Part shown: in pieces, positions 54,390 through 63,507 of the stretch
How positions within the stretch are numbered: position 1 is the first letter of the stretch
Layout: each line of letters opens with the position of its first letter
Assembly (NCBI GenBank): GCA_036961355.1
Contig: JBALVL010000007.1
Coordinates: 1 to 64,000 of the forward strand
Length of the DNA stretch: 64,000 nucleotides
Direction: 5' to 3'
Source: Motiliproteus sp036961355
GTDB lineage: Bacteria; Pseudomonadota; Gammaproteobacteria; Pseudomonadales; Balneatricaceae
Program-made: the position numbers and the translations under genes
Notes under the pieces: generated by a model
Seen by the model: the letters and a program-made list of their open reading frames with translations, nothing else
Told to the model about the DNA's origin: nothing
Database searches by the model: none

Positions 54390-54752
54390 TCAGACCGTTT
54401 TGAGTTGGTCGGTATAAGGCGGCCAGCCCATCGCTTTACCGCCTAACAGATGCAGGTGGATGTGGTAAACCGTCTGGCCGCCGTGTTGGTTGCAGTTCAT
54501 CACGGTGCGATAGCCATCTTCGGAAAACCCCAGTTGTTTAGCTAGTTTGGCTGCTGCCAGTGACAGCTGTCCGAGAGTCTGGGCATCCGCCTCTTCGGCG
54601 TCGTTGATTGTCGAGATGTGTTTCTTCGGAATGACCAGCATGTGCTGCGGTGCATGAGGGTTTATATCGCGAAACGCCAGAACGTGATCATCTTCATAGA
54701 CGATGTCGGCGGGGATCTGTTTATCAACGATGTTGCAGAACAAGCAGCTCAT
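54390..54752 (-). CDS. hinT: HIT-family purine nucleoside phosphoramidase HinT
   Basis: This 120-residue protein has the histidine triad in YHIHLHLLGG (about residues 100-109) and the N-terminal CLFCNIVDKQIPADIVYEDD. HinT hydrolyses AMP-lysine and aminoacyl adenylates. The ATG at 54752 has AGGAG nine bases before it; upstream in-frame codons lack similarity. Confidence 0.93.
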   Translation of the reverse strand: MSCLFCNIVDKQIPADIVYEDDHVLAFRDINPHAPQHMLVIPKKHISTINDAEEADAQTLGQLSLAAAKLAKQLGFSEDGYRTVMNCNQHGGQTVYHIHLHLLGGKAMGWPPYTDQLKTV

Positions 54753-54959
54753 GCTCTCTCTCCTAGTGGGTTGTGCGTAGCACCGAAGCGCAGGCTTCGG
54801 TCGGATCATAATCAGCCTGAGTATTAAAGACCAGTGCTACGCTGTACGTTCGTCCTCGATAGTACCCAGAGGTAACGTTCTGTGACGGTTTCGCATGGCG
54901 GGGTACAATAGGCGCTGATCGGTTTGTTTGAAATTTTGCAGCCAGTGACAGGAGATGCC

Positions 54960-55186
54960 ATGTCTACATGTGATTATCGCTGTAGCAGCACCGGTAAGAT
55001 GCTTGAAGTTCGTCATCGTATCAACGGAAAATGCATCTGTGTGCCCATACCGGCATAGCGTTGGGGGATGCTGCTGATAGCGGAGTTGAACGGTTGGCAA
55101 CGGGCGGGGCGGTGGTGGTGCCTGTGGCATTTGATGGGATAACTATGATGGCAGGACTTGCCAGAAGGTGGACGTTGGATGGCTAG
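54960..55186 (+). pseudogene. Small ORF before phnN, apparently split by a one-base frameshift
   Basis: A 32-codon frame (54960-55058) starts after a good AGGAG site and encodes four cysteines (CDYRC, KCIC). A second frame (55031-55186, 51 codons) reads through to overlap the phnN start by 8 bases. Adding one A to the AAAA run at 55028-55031 would join them into one 75-residue protein. I do not recognise the product. It could be a decayed gene, a sequencing error, or a frameshifted gene. Confidence 0.4.
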
Positions 55187-55769
55187 CGAGAGCCGAATTT
55201 TCTATCTGATGGGGGCGTCGGGCTCGGGTAAGGACAGCTTGCTTAAGCAGTGTCGTAGCCGGATCACCGAGTCTGACCGATGTTTTATCGCCCATCGTTA
55301 TATTACCCGGGCGCCTGAGCTGGCAGGAGAAAACCATATTTGGTTATCTGAGGCCGAGTTTATCAAGCGGCAGAAGCTGAGCGCCTTTGCGATGCACTGG
55401 CAGGCCAATGGTTTGTATTATGGTATCGGTAGTGAGATCAATGTCTGGCTTGACCAAGGTATTAATGTACTGGTGAATGGTTCGCGAGGGTACTTGCCGC
55501 AAGCGCGCGAACTGTATCATCACAGGTTGGTCCCGTTGGTTGTTTGTGTTGATGCAGATTCGCTTGAGCAGCGATTACGGCAACGGGGACGCGAGAGTAA
55601 AATACAAATTTCCGAGCGTATTGCGCGGGCAGATCGTTATCAGCAGCAACTCGACCCCACCATATTACGAGTCGATAATAACCAGACGTTAGAGGCGGGC
55701 ACCGGTCGCTTGTTAAGCGTTATCCGCCAGTACGGTTCGTTGTCGGGAACGCTGGCGGATCGGTTGTAA
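55179..55769 (+). CDS. phnN: Ribose 1,5-bisphosphate phosphokinase PhnN
   Basis: This 196-residue kinase makes PRPP from ribose 1,5-bisphosphate in phosphonate breakdown. The P-loop GASGSGKDSLL is at about residues 12-22, and guanylate-kinase-like RYITRAP and the C-terminal RERGRESK-like basic lid are visible. The ATG at 55179 has AGAAGG ten bases upstream. No other phn gene (C-P lyase core) is in the window, so it is an orphan here. Confidence 0.88.
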   Translation: MASESRIFYLMGASGSGKDSLLKQCRSRITESDRCFIAHRYITRAPELAGENHIWLSEAEFIKRQKLSAFAMHWQANGLYYGIGSEINVWLDQGINVLVNGSRGYLPQARELYHHRLVPLVVCVDADSLEQRLRQRGRESKIQISERIARADRYQQQLDPTILRVDNNQTLEAGTGRLLSVIRQYGSLSGTLADRL

Positions 55770-55783
55770 TTGACGCTAGTGGG

Positions 55784-56362
55784 TTGAACTCACTGGTAGG
55801 TGTTTTTTCACGGAGTAGCGGGTGTGCAATGAGCTTTGTTCGATATATCCCTTTTCAATGCCGCTGGAATCAATATCGCAAGCCCCATGACCATAGGCCT
55901 CCAAACAATCACCGTCTTTATCGCAAGCGATGGTTAGGGCAATTACTTAGCGACTATTTGCCTAAGCTGCTCTGTGCAATCCGTTGGAGTCTGATCGCGG
56001 CTTTGTTATCGGGGTGTAGCCAGATGGCGGAGAGGCCTTCTGGAGATAATCACACCCCATCAGCAGGTCTGAACCGGTCACCGTCTCTAGAGCCGTTCGA
56101 TCCAGCAACTTACCGTGTTGGTGAAATGGTCGAAGCGGTCGCTGCTGCTATAGCCGCACAGGCAGAACCCGCGTCGCTGGATACCATCGTCCGGTACGGC
56201 ACCGATTCACGTTATTATGTGATGATTCGCGGTTGGCTCAATCAAGAACTAAGCGGTACGCAAAGCCAGCTTCATGCCACTCGGGATCCAACCGCTAAAG
56301 CTCGGTTTCAGCGCAAGTCTGACTTTCTGCAGCAAGCTATACGGCGGATCGATCTTGAGTGA
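55784..56362 (+). CDS. Hypothetical lipoprotein
   Basis: This frame of up to 192 codons has a type II signal sequence ending ALLSGC (Cys about residue 78 of the longest frame). The N-terminus is therefore overlong, and the true start is unclear; ATG 55829 is a candidate. The mature part has Ala/Glu-rich helices and a Gln/Arg-rich end. I do not recognise it. It follows phnN by 14 bp in the same direction. Confidence 0.5.
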   Translation: MNSLVGVFSRSSGCAMSFVRYIPFQCRWNQYRKPHDHRPPNNHRLYRKRWLGQLLSDYLPKLLCAIRWSLIAALLSGCSQMAERPSGDNHTPSAGLNRSPSLEPFDPATYRVGEMVEAVAAAIAAQAEPASLDTIVRYGTDSRYYVMIRGWLNQELSGTQSQLHATRDPTAKARFQRKSDFLQQAIRRIDLE

Positions 56363-56387
56363 AGCAGCGACGACTGCGTTTGGAATA

Positions 56388-57062
56388 TCAGGTGGTAAGC
56401 ATCGATTGCACTGATTTGATGAAGCTATCTTGTTTCTTCTCATCAAGATCGAGCTTCTGCGGAATCTCGATTCCTCGTTGGCAAGCAGGGCGTGCCGCGA
56501 GCGCATCGATCCATCGCGTCAGGTGCGGCAAATCCTCGACGTTCACCCCCGCCCATTCGTACGCCCGAACCCATGACCAGTTGGCGATATCGGCGATGCT
56601 GAAATCACCGGCCAGGTATTCATGCTCGCTCAGTTGTTGATTTAGTACGCCGTATAGACGTTTGGTTTCGTGTTGGTAGCGATCGATTACCGGTTGGATT
56701 TTCTCGGGAAAATAGCGAAAGAAGACGTTGGCCTGTCCCTGCATCGGACCAATGCCGCCCATCTGAAACATCAGCCACTGCATCACCTGCGAGCGTCCTT
56801 TGGCATCGGCTGGCAGCAACCGACCGGTTTTCTCGGCCAGGTAGACCAGAATAGCGCCCGACTCGAAGACAGCGAAGTTATCGGCTTGTCGGTCAATAAT
56901 CGCCGGAATTCGGCCGTTGGGGTTGATCTGCAGAAAGCCTGGCTGTTTTTGATCGAGCTCTGACAGGTTCAGAGCATGAACCTGGTAAGGCAGTTGTAAC
57001 TCCTCTAATGCTATTGAAGCTTTCCAGCCGTTGGGGGTGCTGGCGGTATAGAGATCAATCAT
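56388..57062 (-). CDS. Glutathione S-transferase, YfcG/Nu-like
   Basis: This 224-residue GST has a thioredoxin-fold domain (residues 1-80, with TPNGWK in place of a catalytic Tyr/Cys and NPNGRIPAI, FESGAILVYLA) and a helical domain. The TPNGWKASIALEE start matches the Nu-class YfcG/YghU group, which have disulfide-bond oxidoreductase activity. It precedes msrA on the minus strand after a 60-bp gap. Confidence 0.9.
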   Translation of the reverse strand: MIDLYTASTPNGWKASIALEELQLPYQVHALNLSELDQKQPGFLQINPNGRIPAIIDRQADNFAVFESGAILVYLAEKTGRLLPADAKGRSQVMQWLMFQMGGIGPMQGQANVFFRYFPEKIQPVIDRYQHETKRLYGVLNQQLSEHEYLAGDFSIADIANWSWVRAYEWAGVNVEDLPHLTRWIDALAARPACQRGIEIPQKLDLDEKKQDSFIKSVQSMLTT

Positions 57063-57122
57063 CAGGCGACTCCGGTTTATCGGTAGTTACGGTAGCCGCA
57101 ATAGCGGCGGTAGACCGATCTG

Positions 57123-57587
57123 TTAGATGCCGCAGACCGGTAAGCCTTGTTTGGCCAGATACTTTTGGTGGTACTCCTCGGCTCGATAGAATGTAGCGGC
57201 AGCAATAATCTGGGTTACGATCGGCTGGTCATAGTTGGGCTGCAATTGTTGTAACATCGCCTGGGCTTGTTGTTGCTGCTCTGGGTTATGGAAGAACACT
57301 GCCGAACGGTACTGGCTTCCCTGATCGGGGCCCTGACGGTTAAGTGTGGTCGGGTCGTGCATGCCCCAAAAAAATTGCAGCAATTGGCGGTAGCTGGTGA
57401 TTGCTGGATCGAAGTGCAGCTGGACAACTTCGGCATGGCCCGAGCTGTCTGTGCAGACCTCTTTGTAGTTGGGCTCATTGGTGTGGCCACCCATATAGCC
57501 GACGGCCGTTTCAGTAACACCAGCTTGGGCAGCGAAACGGGCTTCTATGCCCCAGAAACACCCGGCGGCAAAGGTTGCAGTAACCAT
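57123..57587 (-). CDS. msrA: Peptide methionine sulfoxide reductase A
   Basis: This 154-residue enzyme reduces methionine-S-sulfoxide. The catalytic motif AAGCFWGIE (Cys10) and the conserved GYMGGHTNEPNYKEVC follow. It is shorter than E. coli MsrA (212), which is common for bacterial MsrA. The genes around it (GSTs) fit oxidative-damage repair. Confidence 0.94.
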   Translation of the reverse strand: MVTATFAAGCFWGIEARFAAQAGVTETAVGYMGGHTNEPNYKEVCTDSSGHAEVVQLHFDPAITSYRQLLQFFWGMHDPTTLNRQGPDQGSQYRSAVFFHNPEQQQQAQAMLQQLQPNYDQPIVTQIIAAATFYRAEEYHQKYLAKQGLPVCGI

Positions 57588-57745
57588 CTGGAAACTCCTT
57601 AATCGTGTCAGTTTGACTATCTATCTATTTGGATTATCTGTTGACCGCCAGCATAACGACTGGTTCCGCTTGATGACAGCCGTTTACATCAGTACAGGAT
57701 GTTAACCACCGCTGCCGGACTCGTTGTGATATCGATGATGTCACG

Positions 57746-58774
57746 TTAAGGGTTTTTAGTTTGACGGTTTCGGTAAAGGGACGGCTGGGTGCCGGTCCAT
57801 TTTTTAAAGGCTTTGCAAAAAGCAGCCGGTTCGCTAAATCCGGTATGTTGGCTAACCTGATTGATCGACAGGTTCTCACGGGTCAGTAAGCGGATCGCTT
57901 TGTCACGGCGTATCTGGTCTTTTAATTGCCGATACTGGACGCCCTCCAGAGCCAGTTTTCGGCGTAAGGTTCGCGGGGTTAAATGCAGATGATCGGCCAC
58001 CATCGTTAGCGTTGGCATTGCGCTGAAATCTTGCTGCAAAAGTAGTTGCTGGATCTGTTGTTTGATTGTGTCGCCGTGCCGGGGCCGATGGAGAATTATC
58101 GCCGGAAAGTTTGCCATAAACGCCTTCAGGTCATGCTCGGAGCGAATAATGGGCAGGTGCAGCAGGCGATCACTAATGCTGAAGCCACTACTTGGCTGGT
58201 CGAATTCGATACTGCGGCCATACATCAGCAAGTATTCTGCAGCGTGATCGGGAGTTGGGTAGTTAAAGCGGGTTAATGTTGGTAATACCTTGTAGCCAAC
58301 CAGCCAGCTGATGAGTCGTTGCCATACCAGTAGTAACAACTCTTGTAGTGTGTGGTCAGTATCCCACTGCGACTGCCTGAGGTTTAAGGTTACGACAAGC
58401 TGGCCGTCTTGCTGAATTAATCCGGTTTCAAGCTCTTCCCTTAGGGTGGAGCAGTAGCGAACAGCCTGTTTCAACATACCGCCCAGCGTTTTGCTATGGA
58501 TAACCAACTCAGCCATCAGTGCAAATGACCCGTACGGACAGCTCTGTGGAGAAAAGCCTAGGTTTTCATCCCCTGTGCAGCGCCAAATAGTTCGGAATAG
58601 CTGTGATAGTTGTTGGGCTGTTATCGGTTGCTCGGGTGTATTAAGCAGGCTGATCGGAATGCCTGATTGCTGCAATAACTGCTCCGGCTTCCAGCCCTGT
58701 CTGACCGCGCCTTTCATCGCCGCGTGTAGATAATGGTTGGCGATAGGGATGGAGGATGGTTCTGCAGCGGTCAT
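57746..58774 (-). CDS. AraC-family regulator
   Basis: This 342-residue regulator has an N-terminal effector region of the OruR/ArgR-like (Arabinose_bd, PF12625) type and a C-terminal double HTH (about residues 245-340, with LSINQVSQHTGFSEPAAFCKAFKKWTGTQP). The ATG at 58774 has GAAGG at good spacing. It lies divergent to the acyl-CoA dehydrogenase gene with 240 bp between the starts and is the likely regulator of it (inference). Confidence 0.9.
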   Translation of the reverse strand: MTAAEPSSIPIANHYLHAAMKGAVRQGWKPEQLLQQSGIPISLLNTPEQPITAQQLSQLFRTIWRCTGDENLGFSPQSCPYGSFALMAELVIHSKTLGGMLKQAVRYCSTLREELETGLIQQDGQLVVTLNLRQSQWDTDHTLQELLLLVWQRLISWLVGYKVLPTLTRFNYPTPDHAAEYLLMYGRSIEFDQPSSGFSISDRLLHLPIIRSEHDLKAFMANFPAIILHRPRHGDTIKQQIQQLLLQQDFSAMPTLTMVADHLHLTPRTLRRKLALEGVQYRQLKDQIRRDKAIRLLTRENLSINQVSQHTGFSEPAAFCKAFKKWTGTQPSLYRNRQTKNP

Positions 58775-59014
58775 CGTTTTGCCTTCTTCAGAGAAGATCG
58801 TCTTTATTATCAGCAATGGAGAGACCGATCATAAATGAAATGTCCGATATGGACAGTATTTTTGTCATTTTGAGACAGTGGGTCATTGAGACATCTGAGT
58901 GATACTAGATCGTTCCCTATACATACACACGCCCAGCGCCACATTCTGACGGTAAGGCTATTGCCCCTTTGGTCGATGCCGGATGTTAGCCGAGCCCACA
59001 TTGAGGATATTGAA

Positions 59015-60166
59015 ATGAGCCAGACTATTGATAACGAAGAGATCACCCTTTTTCGGGATATGACCATCCGGATGTTGGAGCAAGAGGTTGCCCCTCACTA
59101 TGAACAGTGGGAAGAGGATCATCAGATTCCGCGCACTTTTTGGAACACTCTGGGTGAGGCCGGTATGCTGGGTGTGGATTTCCCCGAGCAATACGGCGCC
59201 GCTGAAGCTTCGTTTGAGGTGGCTCAGATGATTATCGAGGAGACCGCCCGAATGGGTTTTGGTGGTCTGGGGACCGGTTATAGCATCCATGCCAATATTG
59301 TTATGCCCTATATCCTGCATTTGGGTAGTGAAGAGCAGAAAGATAACTGGTTGCCGAAGATGGTATCTGGCGAGGTCGTTGGTGCTATCGCCATGACCGA
59401 ACCCGGTGCGGGCAGTGATTTGGCGGCGTTACGTTCTTCCGCTATTCGTGATGGTGATGAGTATGTCCTGAACGGGTCTAAAATCTTCATCACCAACGGT
59501 ATTCATGCCGATCTGGTGATCGTGGCGGCCAAGACCGATCCTAGTGCCGGAGCCAAAGGGGTGTCGTTGTTTCTGGTTGATACTTCACTGCCGGGGTTCA
59601 GTCGCGGAAAGGGGCTACACAAAATAGGCCAGCACACCTCTGATACCTGTGAGTTGTTCTTTGACAATATTCGTTTGCCAGCCAGCTCGCTATTGGGCGA
59701 GGAAGGAAAGGGCTTTGTTTACCTGATGCAGGAGCTTCCTCGTGAACGCCTGGGTTGTGCCACTCAGGCGATCGGTGCTGCCAAAGGTGCGCTGGAAGTG
59801 ACCCTTGCGTATGTTAAGGATCGTAAAGCGTTTGGTCAGGCGATTGGTGATTTTCAGAACACCCGTTTTCAGTTGGCTGAGGTGAAGTCTCGAATTGAGC
59901 TGTGTGAAGCATACTTGAAGCAGTGTATGGCGAAGTACCAAAACCAGCAGATGACGGTCGAAGATGCAGCGATTCTGAAACTAACTGCAACTGAGATGCA
60001 GTGTCAGATAACCGATCAATGTCTGCAGTTGTTTGGGGGTTACGGTTACACCACCGAGTACCCTATTTCACGTTTCTACGTCGATGCCCGGATTCAGACC
60101 ATCTATGCCGGGACGTCTGAGATTATGAAAGAGGTGATCTCTCGCTCGTTGTTTGCGGCTAAATAA
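59015..60166 (+). CDS. Acyl-CoA dehydrogenase
   Basis: This 383-residue FAD enzyme oxidises acyl-CoA at the alpha-beta position. Signatures are GAIAMTEPGAGSDLAAL (about residues 124-140) and QLFGGYGYTTEYPISRFYVDARIQTIYAGTSEI (about residues 338-370), the latter with the base-position region. The ATG at 59015 has GAGG nine bases before; the frame is open to 58886 but that part lacks similarity. The exact chain length or branched substrate is unknown. Confidence 0.93.
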   Translation: MSQTIDNEEITLFRDMTIRMLEQEVAPHYEQWEEDHQIPRTFWNTLGEAGMLGVDFPEQYGAAEASFEVAQMIIEETARMGFGGLGTGYSIHANIVMPYILHLGSEEQKDNWLPKMVSGEVVGAIAMTEPGAGSDLAALRSSAIRDGDEYVLNGSKIFITNGIHADLVIVAAKTDPSAGAKGVSLFLVDTSLPGFSRGKGLHKIGQHTSDTCELFFDNIRLPASSLLGEEGKGFVYLMQELPRERLGCATQAIGAAKGALEVTLAYVKDRKAFGQAIGDFQNTRFQLAEVKSRIELCEAYLKQCMAKYQNQQMTVEDAAILKLTATEMQCQITDQCLQLFGGYGYTTEYPISRFYVDARIQTIYAGTSEIMKEVISRSLFAAK

Positions 60167-60189
60167 CACCCAGATCAGCAAATCAGAAC

Positions 60190-60225
60190 AAGCCCCTGCT
60201 ATGGCAACGTAGCAGGGGCTTTTTT
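60190..60225 (+). terminator. Intrinsic terminator after the acyl-CoA dehydrogenase
   Basis: AAGCCCCTGCTA pairs with TAGCAGGGGCTT around an 8-base loop, followed by a T run. Confidence 0.93.
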
Positions 60226-60394
60226 ATCGAATCCAGGGTCTTCGGAGAACCCGATAAATCAGGCTTCCGGTAGTGGTTAGTAAAATCTATGCATAGATAG
60301 GTTTTTCAGCTTGTTTGGGTCTTACCTGGCTGGCTTGTTTGTTATCCCGTTGGGTTAGCTTGAAGGTGCTTGGTTTGAAGGGCTTTATTTGAAC

Positions 60395-60421
60395 GAAAAA
60401 AAACGCGGCCATTAGCCGCGC
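60395..60421 (-). terminator. Intrinsic terminator after the chemoreceptor gene
   Basis: On the minus strand GCGCGGC-TAAT-GGCCGCG is followed by eight T, 33 bp beyond the chemoreceptor stop. Confidence 0.9.
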
Positions 60422-60453
60422 TTGTTAGGGTGTTGATTTAGCTACTCTGAAGA

Positions 60454-62088
60454 TCAGAGCTTCACGTTGAACTGGTCGATGATGCTATTAAGGTTGTGCG
60501 TCAGTTTCTCGAGTTCACCGCTGGCCTCAGCCATACGGCGCGCATCGTCTTCTGATTGATTGGCGATCTCATTGATCGTCAGGATGCTCTTATTTATTTC
60601 ACCAGCCACTTGCGTTTGCTGGTTGGCGGCGGTGGCGTTTTCACTGTTTAGCTGCGACACGTTAATGACAGAGTCGTTGACCATGGTCAGCAGATCACCG
60701 GTAGTCTTGCTCTGGGTGACGCTGTTCTGAGCCTGTTCACTGCTCTGTGCGGTGATATCGAGGGTGCCTTGAGTCTGCTTCTGCAGCCCTGAAATCATCT
60801 CCCGGATCTGAATTGTTGATTGCCCGGTACGACTGGCAAGTGCTCTGACTTCGTCAGCTACGACGGCAAAACCACGACCCTGTTCACCGGCGCGAGCAGC
60901 TTCAATTGCGGCGTTAAGAGCCAGTAAATTGGTCTGTTCGGCAATATCGGAGATGACGTTGACGATCTGGGTGATTTCATCGCTGTGATGGTGCAGTTTC
61001 TCGGTCATCAGGTTGGCTGAAGTTAGCTCGCTGGCCAGGTCTTCAATACCTTTGATTGCTGTGGCGACCGCTTGTTGCCCTTGCTGGGTTTGCTCTTCAG
61101 CTTTTTGGGTTGCTGTCAGGGCTTGGGTGGCATTCTCCGCCACGCACTGAGCGGTTTGCTCAAGCTCGGTCATCGCGGTGGCGACCTGGTCCATTTCGCT
61201 GGTTAGATGGTGCGAAGAGCTCAGGCCCTGTTGAGACGATTTATTAAAATCGACAGTCTGGCTGCTGAGTTTGTTGCTGATCAGATTCAACTCAACCACG
61301 ATACCGCGAAAACGCTCAATCATGCTGTTGAAACTGCTGGCGACAGTGCCCAGCTCGTCGCCACGATCCAGATCGATCTTCAGGTCGAGGTTAGCACTCT
61401 GCTCGATGGTATGAATGGTCGCGCTGATGGTGCGTAGCGGGTGGATGACCAACCGACGCAGGATGATGCGAATGATCAGCCAAGCCAAAATCAGAAGTAG
61501 TGCGTTAAGGCCGGTGCTGAGCCAGAGCTGTTCTTTGGCATGCTCATCAAACTGTTGTAGTGAATAGTCGATGCGGATGGCTCCCAGCACGGTTCCGGCT
61601 TTTGCCGGGTGGCAGGTCATACAATTGGTACCGTTGAAATCTTCGCTAGCAAGCAGTGGCGTGAGTTGTGTTAGTACACGACCGTTGTCCCCTTGCTCAA
61701 TGATCTGAAGCTCTTCGCCGGCTAGGGCTCTGCGATCGAGTTCGTCAACGGCTTGGGCGCTGTTTTTACCGGGGCCGTAGAGCTGTTTAACTACATCAGA
61801 GCGAAGAATACGTGCGTCGAGTACGCCGTCGTGGCTAGTGACTTTGGTCCGGGCGATCTCTTGTTGGTTCATCTGGCCGGTGATCATCAGGGTGTTGACG
61901 TTATCGAAGAAGCTGCTGCCGAGTATTCCTGCTTGCTCCAATACCATCGCTTCAACGATTTCGCGTTGATTATTGTATTGGTAACCGCTCGATAAAATCA
62001 GTAGCGAGATAAAGATACCTGCTAGCGTCAGGTCTATCTTCTGGCCGATCTTCATCGTACTTTTGGTATTCTGATTGGGCGATCCCAT
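60454..62088 (-). CDS. Methyl-accepting chemotaxis protein with periplasmic heme c sensor
   Basis: This 544-residue chemoreceptor has two membrane segments (about residues 21-40 and 190-212) flanking a periplasmic DUF3365/Tll0287-like domain with one c-type heme motif, CMTCH (about residue 158). A HAMP domain (about residues 213-268) follows, then a cytoplasmic signalling domain with the hairpin EQTNLLALNAAIEAARAGEQGRGFAVVADEVR (in two parts around residue 395). The heme suggests redox or gas sensing. A TTGAC-N4-GTCAA palindrome lies 115 bp upstream. Confidence 0.92.
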   Translation of the reverse strand: MGSPNQNTKSTMKIGQKIDLTLAGIFISLLILSSGYQYNNQREIVEAMVLEQAGILGSSFFDNVNTLMITGQMNQQEIARTKVTSHDGVLDARILRSDVVKQLYGPGKNSAQAVDELDRRALAGEELQIIEQGDNGRVLTQLTPLLASEDFNGTNCMTCHPAKAGTVLGAIRIDYSLQQFDEHAKEQLWLSTGLNALLLILAWLIIRIILRRLVIHPLRTISATIHTIEQSANLDLKIDLDRGDELGTVASSFNSMIERFRGIVVELNLISNKLSSQTVDFNKSSQQGLSSSHHLTSEMDQVATAMTELEQTAQCVAENATQALTATQKAEEQTQQGQQAVATAIKGIEDLASELTSANLMTEKLHHHSDEITQIVNVISDIAEQTNLLALNAAIEAARAGEQGRGFAVVADEVRALASRTGQSTIQIREMISGLQKQTQGTLDITAQSSEQAQNSVTQSKTTGDLLTMVNDSVINVSQLNSENATAANQQTQVAGEINKSILTINEIANQSEDDARRMAEASGELEKLTHNLNSIIDQFNVKL

Positions 62089-62123
62089 AGTTCTAACATC
62101 CTGAGATGAATTTTTTCAACGCG

Positions 62124-62216
62124 ATAATACCTTATCTATCGGTTGGCTGTGTCAAAATGATCCCTACAAAACACGTAGCTGTTGAAATTTTGTGGGTATT
62201 AATTGACAGAGGTCAA
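62124..62216 (-). promoter_or_regulatory. Candidate promoter and CRP/FNR-type box for the chemoreceptor
   Basis: On the minus strand a perfect TTGACA (62150-62155) is followed 18 bp later by GGTATT and, overlapping it, TATTAT. Upstream at 62203-62216 is the perfect palindrome TTGAC-AGAG-GTCAA, shaped like FNR/ANR/DNR boxes (TTGAT-N4-ATCAA). Confidence 0.45.
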
Positions 62217-62322
62217 AAGTCTTACTGAGCTACAGCAAAAAAATCAGCATAGAGAGTCGCAAATAGTGACAAGTTTCCTGTTGGTCCTGTTGCCGGTGGA
62301 TAGTGATGGTTTAGGCTGCGGG

Positions 62323-63507
62323 TTAGTCGATGGGGTAGAGCAGTTCTGCATTAAATAGCCCCACCAGTAACGAGTTTGTACCAGGATTGCTTAACCAGGT
62401 ACTGATCTGCTCGGGGCGGTATTGGTTCTGATCGCACAGCAGCTCCGCCAGTGCGATCTCGGCAGGACCGAGATCGAAGCTTTGGCCTGCGATATAAAGG
62501 CAGCCGCCTTTGTCGCTGCGATCAAAAGCGAATCTAACCCCCTCGGCCCGGCGGATAAAATCACTGTGTTGTAACAGTTGTTCGATCGATTCGACGTGGT
62601 CCTCACCGCTTTCTTCGATGATGTTTCCCGGTTCTGGGGTTTTTGATTCGGTTACGTACTCTCCCCACCAGCGTTGTAATCGATCCGAATCGTCGAGCAG
62701 TTGTTGCAATAATTTTTTGACCTGTTGCAGGTCCTCACTTTGAATTTCGCCGCTGTGTTGTCGTAGCGTTTGCTGGCCATCGGAAAATCGCAGCTCATCG
62801 GGGCAGTGATTGGCGCAGTAGCCGGCAAAATGTTGCAGCATCTCCGAAGCGTGTTGCGCGCGATAGCCGACTGAGTAATTGACACAGTCATCACTAATGG
62901 CGACGCCGTTATGGCCCACCCGGGGCGGGATGTAGATCATGTCGCCGGGTTCTAGCTCCCAGCTTTGCTCGGGCTGCCAATGTTTGAGAATGCGCACCGG
63001 TTGGCCGCTGAGAAATTCGGTTTGGTGTTCAAGGTATTGGCCACCAACCTCCCAGCGGCGACGCCCTTGTGCCTGAATGATGAAAACATCGTAGTTGTCA
63101 TAATGCGGCCCAACACCGCCTTCGCGGGTTGAATAACTGATCATCAGATCATCAAGTCGCCAGTTGGGAATGAACCGAAACTGCTCTACCAAGTTGGCTG
63201 CTTCGGCCGACCACAGATCCACTCCTTGTATCAATAAGCTCCAGTGGCTGGCCGGAAGTTGGCTGAATTTCTCTTCAGGGAAGGGACCGTGCAGTAGCTC
63301 AAACTGACCGCTCTGCGGATCGGTGATCAGCAGGCGGGACTCGACCTCCTCTTCGCATGCTAACCCGGCAAGTTCGTCCGGACTGATCACAGGGGGCGCC
63401 CCATTGAAAACACCGCGAATAACGCAAGGCTTCTTCTGCCAGTAATCACGCAGGAAGGTTTGGGTATCCATTGAGCCGAGTTGAGTAAGAACAGGAATCG
63501 CAGTCAT
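62323..63507 (-). CDS. roxA: Ribosomal protein uL16 arginine hydroxylase RoxA (YcfD)
   Basis: This 394-residue JmjC/cupin 2-oxoglutarate- and Fe(II)-dependent oxygenase hydroxylates an arginine of ribosomal protein uL16. Iron ligands are in GPHYDNYDVF (His and Asp, about residues 133-135) and RVGHNGVA (His, about residue 197). The length fits E. coli YcfD (373). The C-terminal winged-helix-like part is present. It is the last complete gene in the window. Confidence 0.92.
   Translation of the reverse strand: MTAIPVLTQLGSMDTQTFLRDYWQKKPCVIRGVFNGAPPVISPDELAGLACEEEVESRLLITDPQSGQFELLHGPFPEEKFSQLPASHWSLLIQGVDLWSAEAANLVEQFRFIPNWRLDDLMISYSTREGGVGPHYDNYDVFIIQAQGRRRWEVGGQYLEHQTEFLSGQPVRILKHWQPEQSWELEPGDMIYIPPRVGHNGVAISDDCVNYSVGYRAQHASEMLQHFAGYCANHCPDELRFSDGQQTLRQHSGEIQSEDLQQVKKLLQQLLDDSDRLQRWWGEYVTESKTPEPGNIIEESGEDHVESIEQLLQHSDFIRRAEGVRFAFDRSDKGGCLYIAGQSFDLGPAEIALAELLCDQNQYRPEQISTWLSNPGTNSLLVGLFNAELLYPID

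Noticed and set aside
54837..55130. 97-codon minus-strand frame between hinT and phnN.
   Set aside because: Pro/Arg-rich composition without motifs, opposite to a better-placed small forward ORF with a proper ribosome-binding site.
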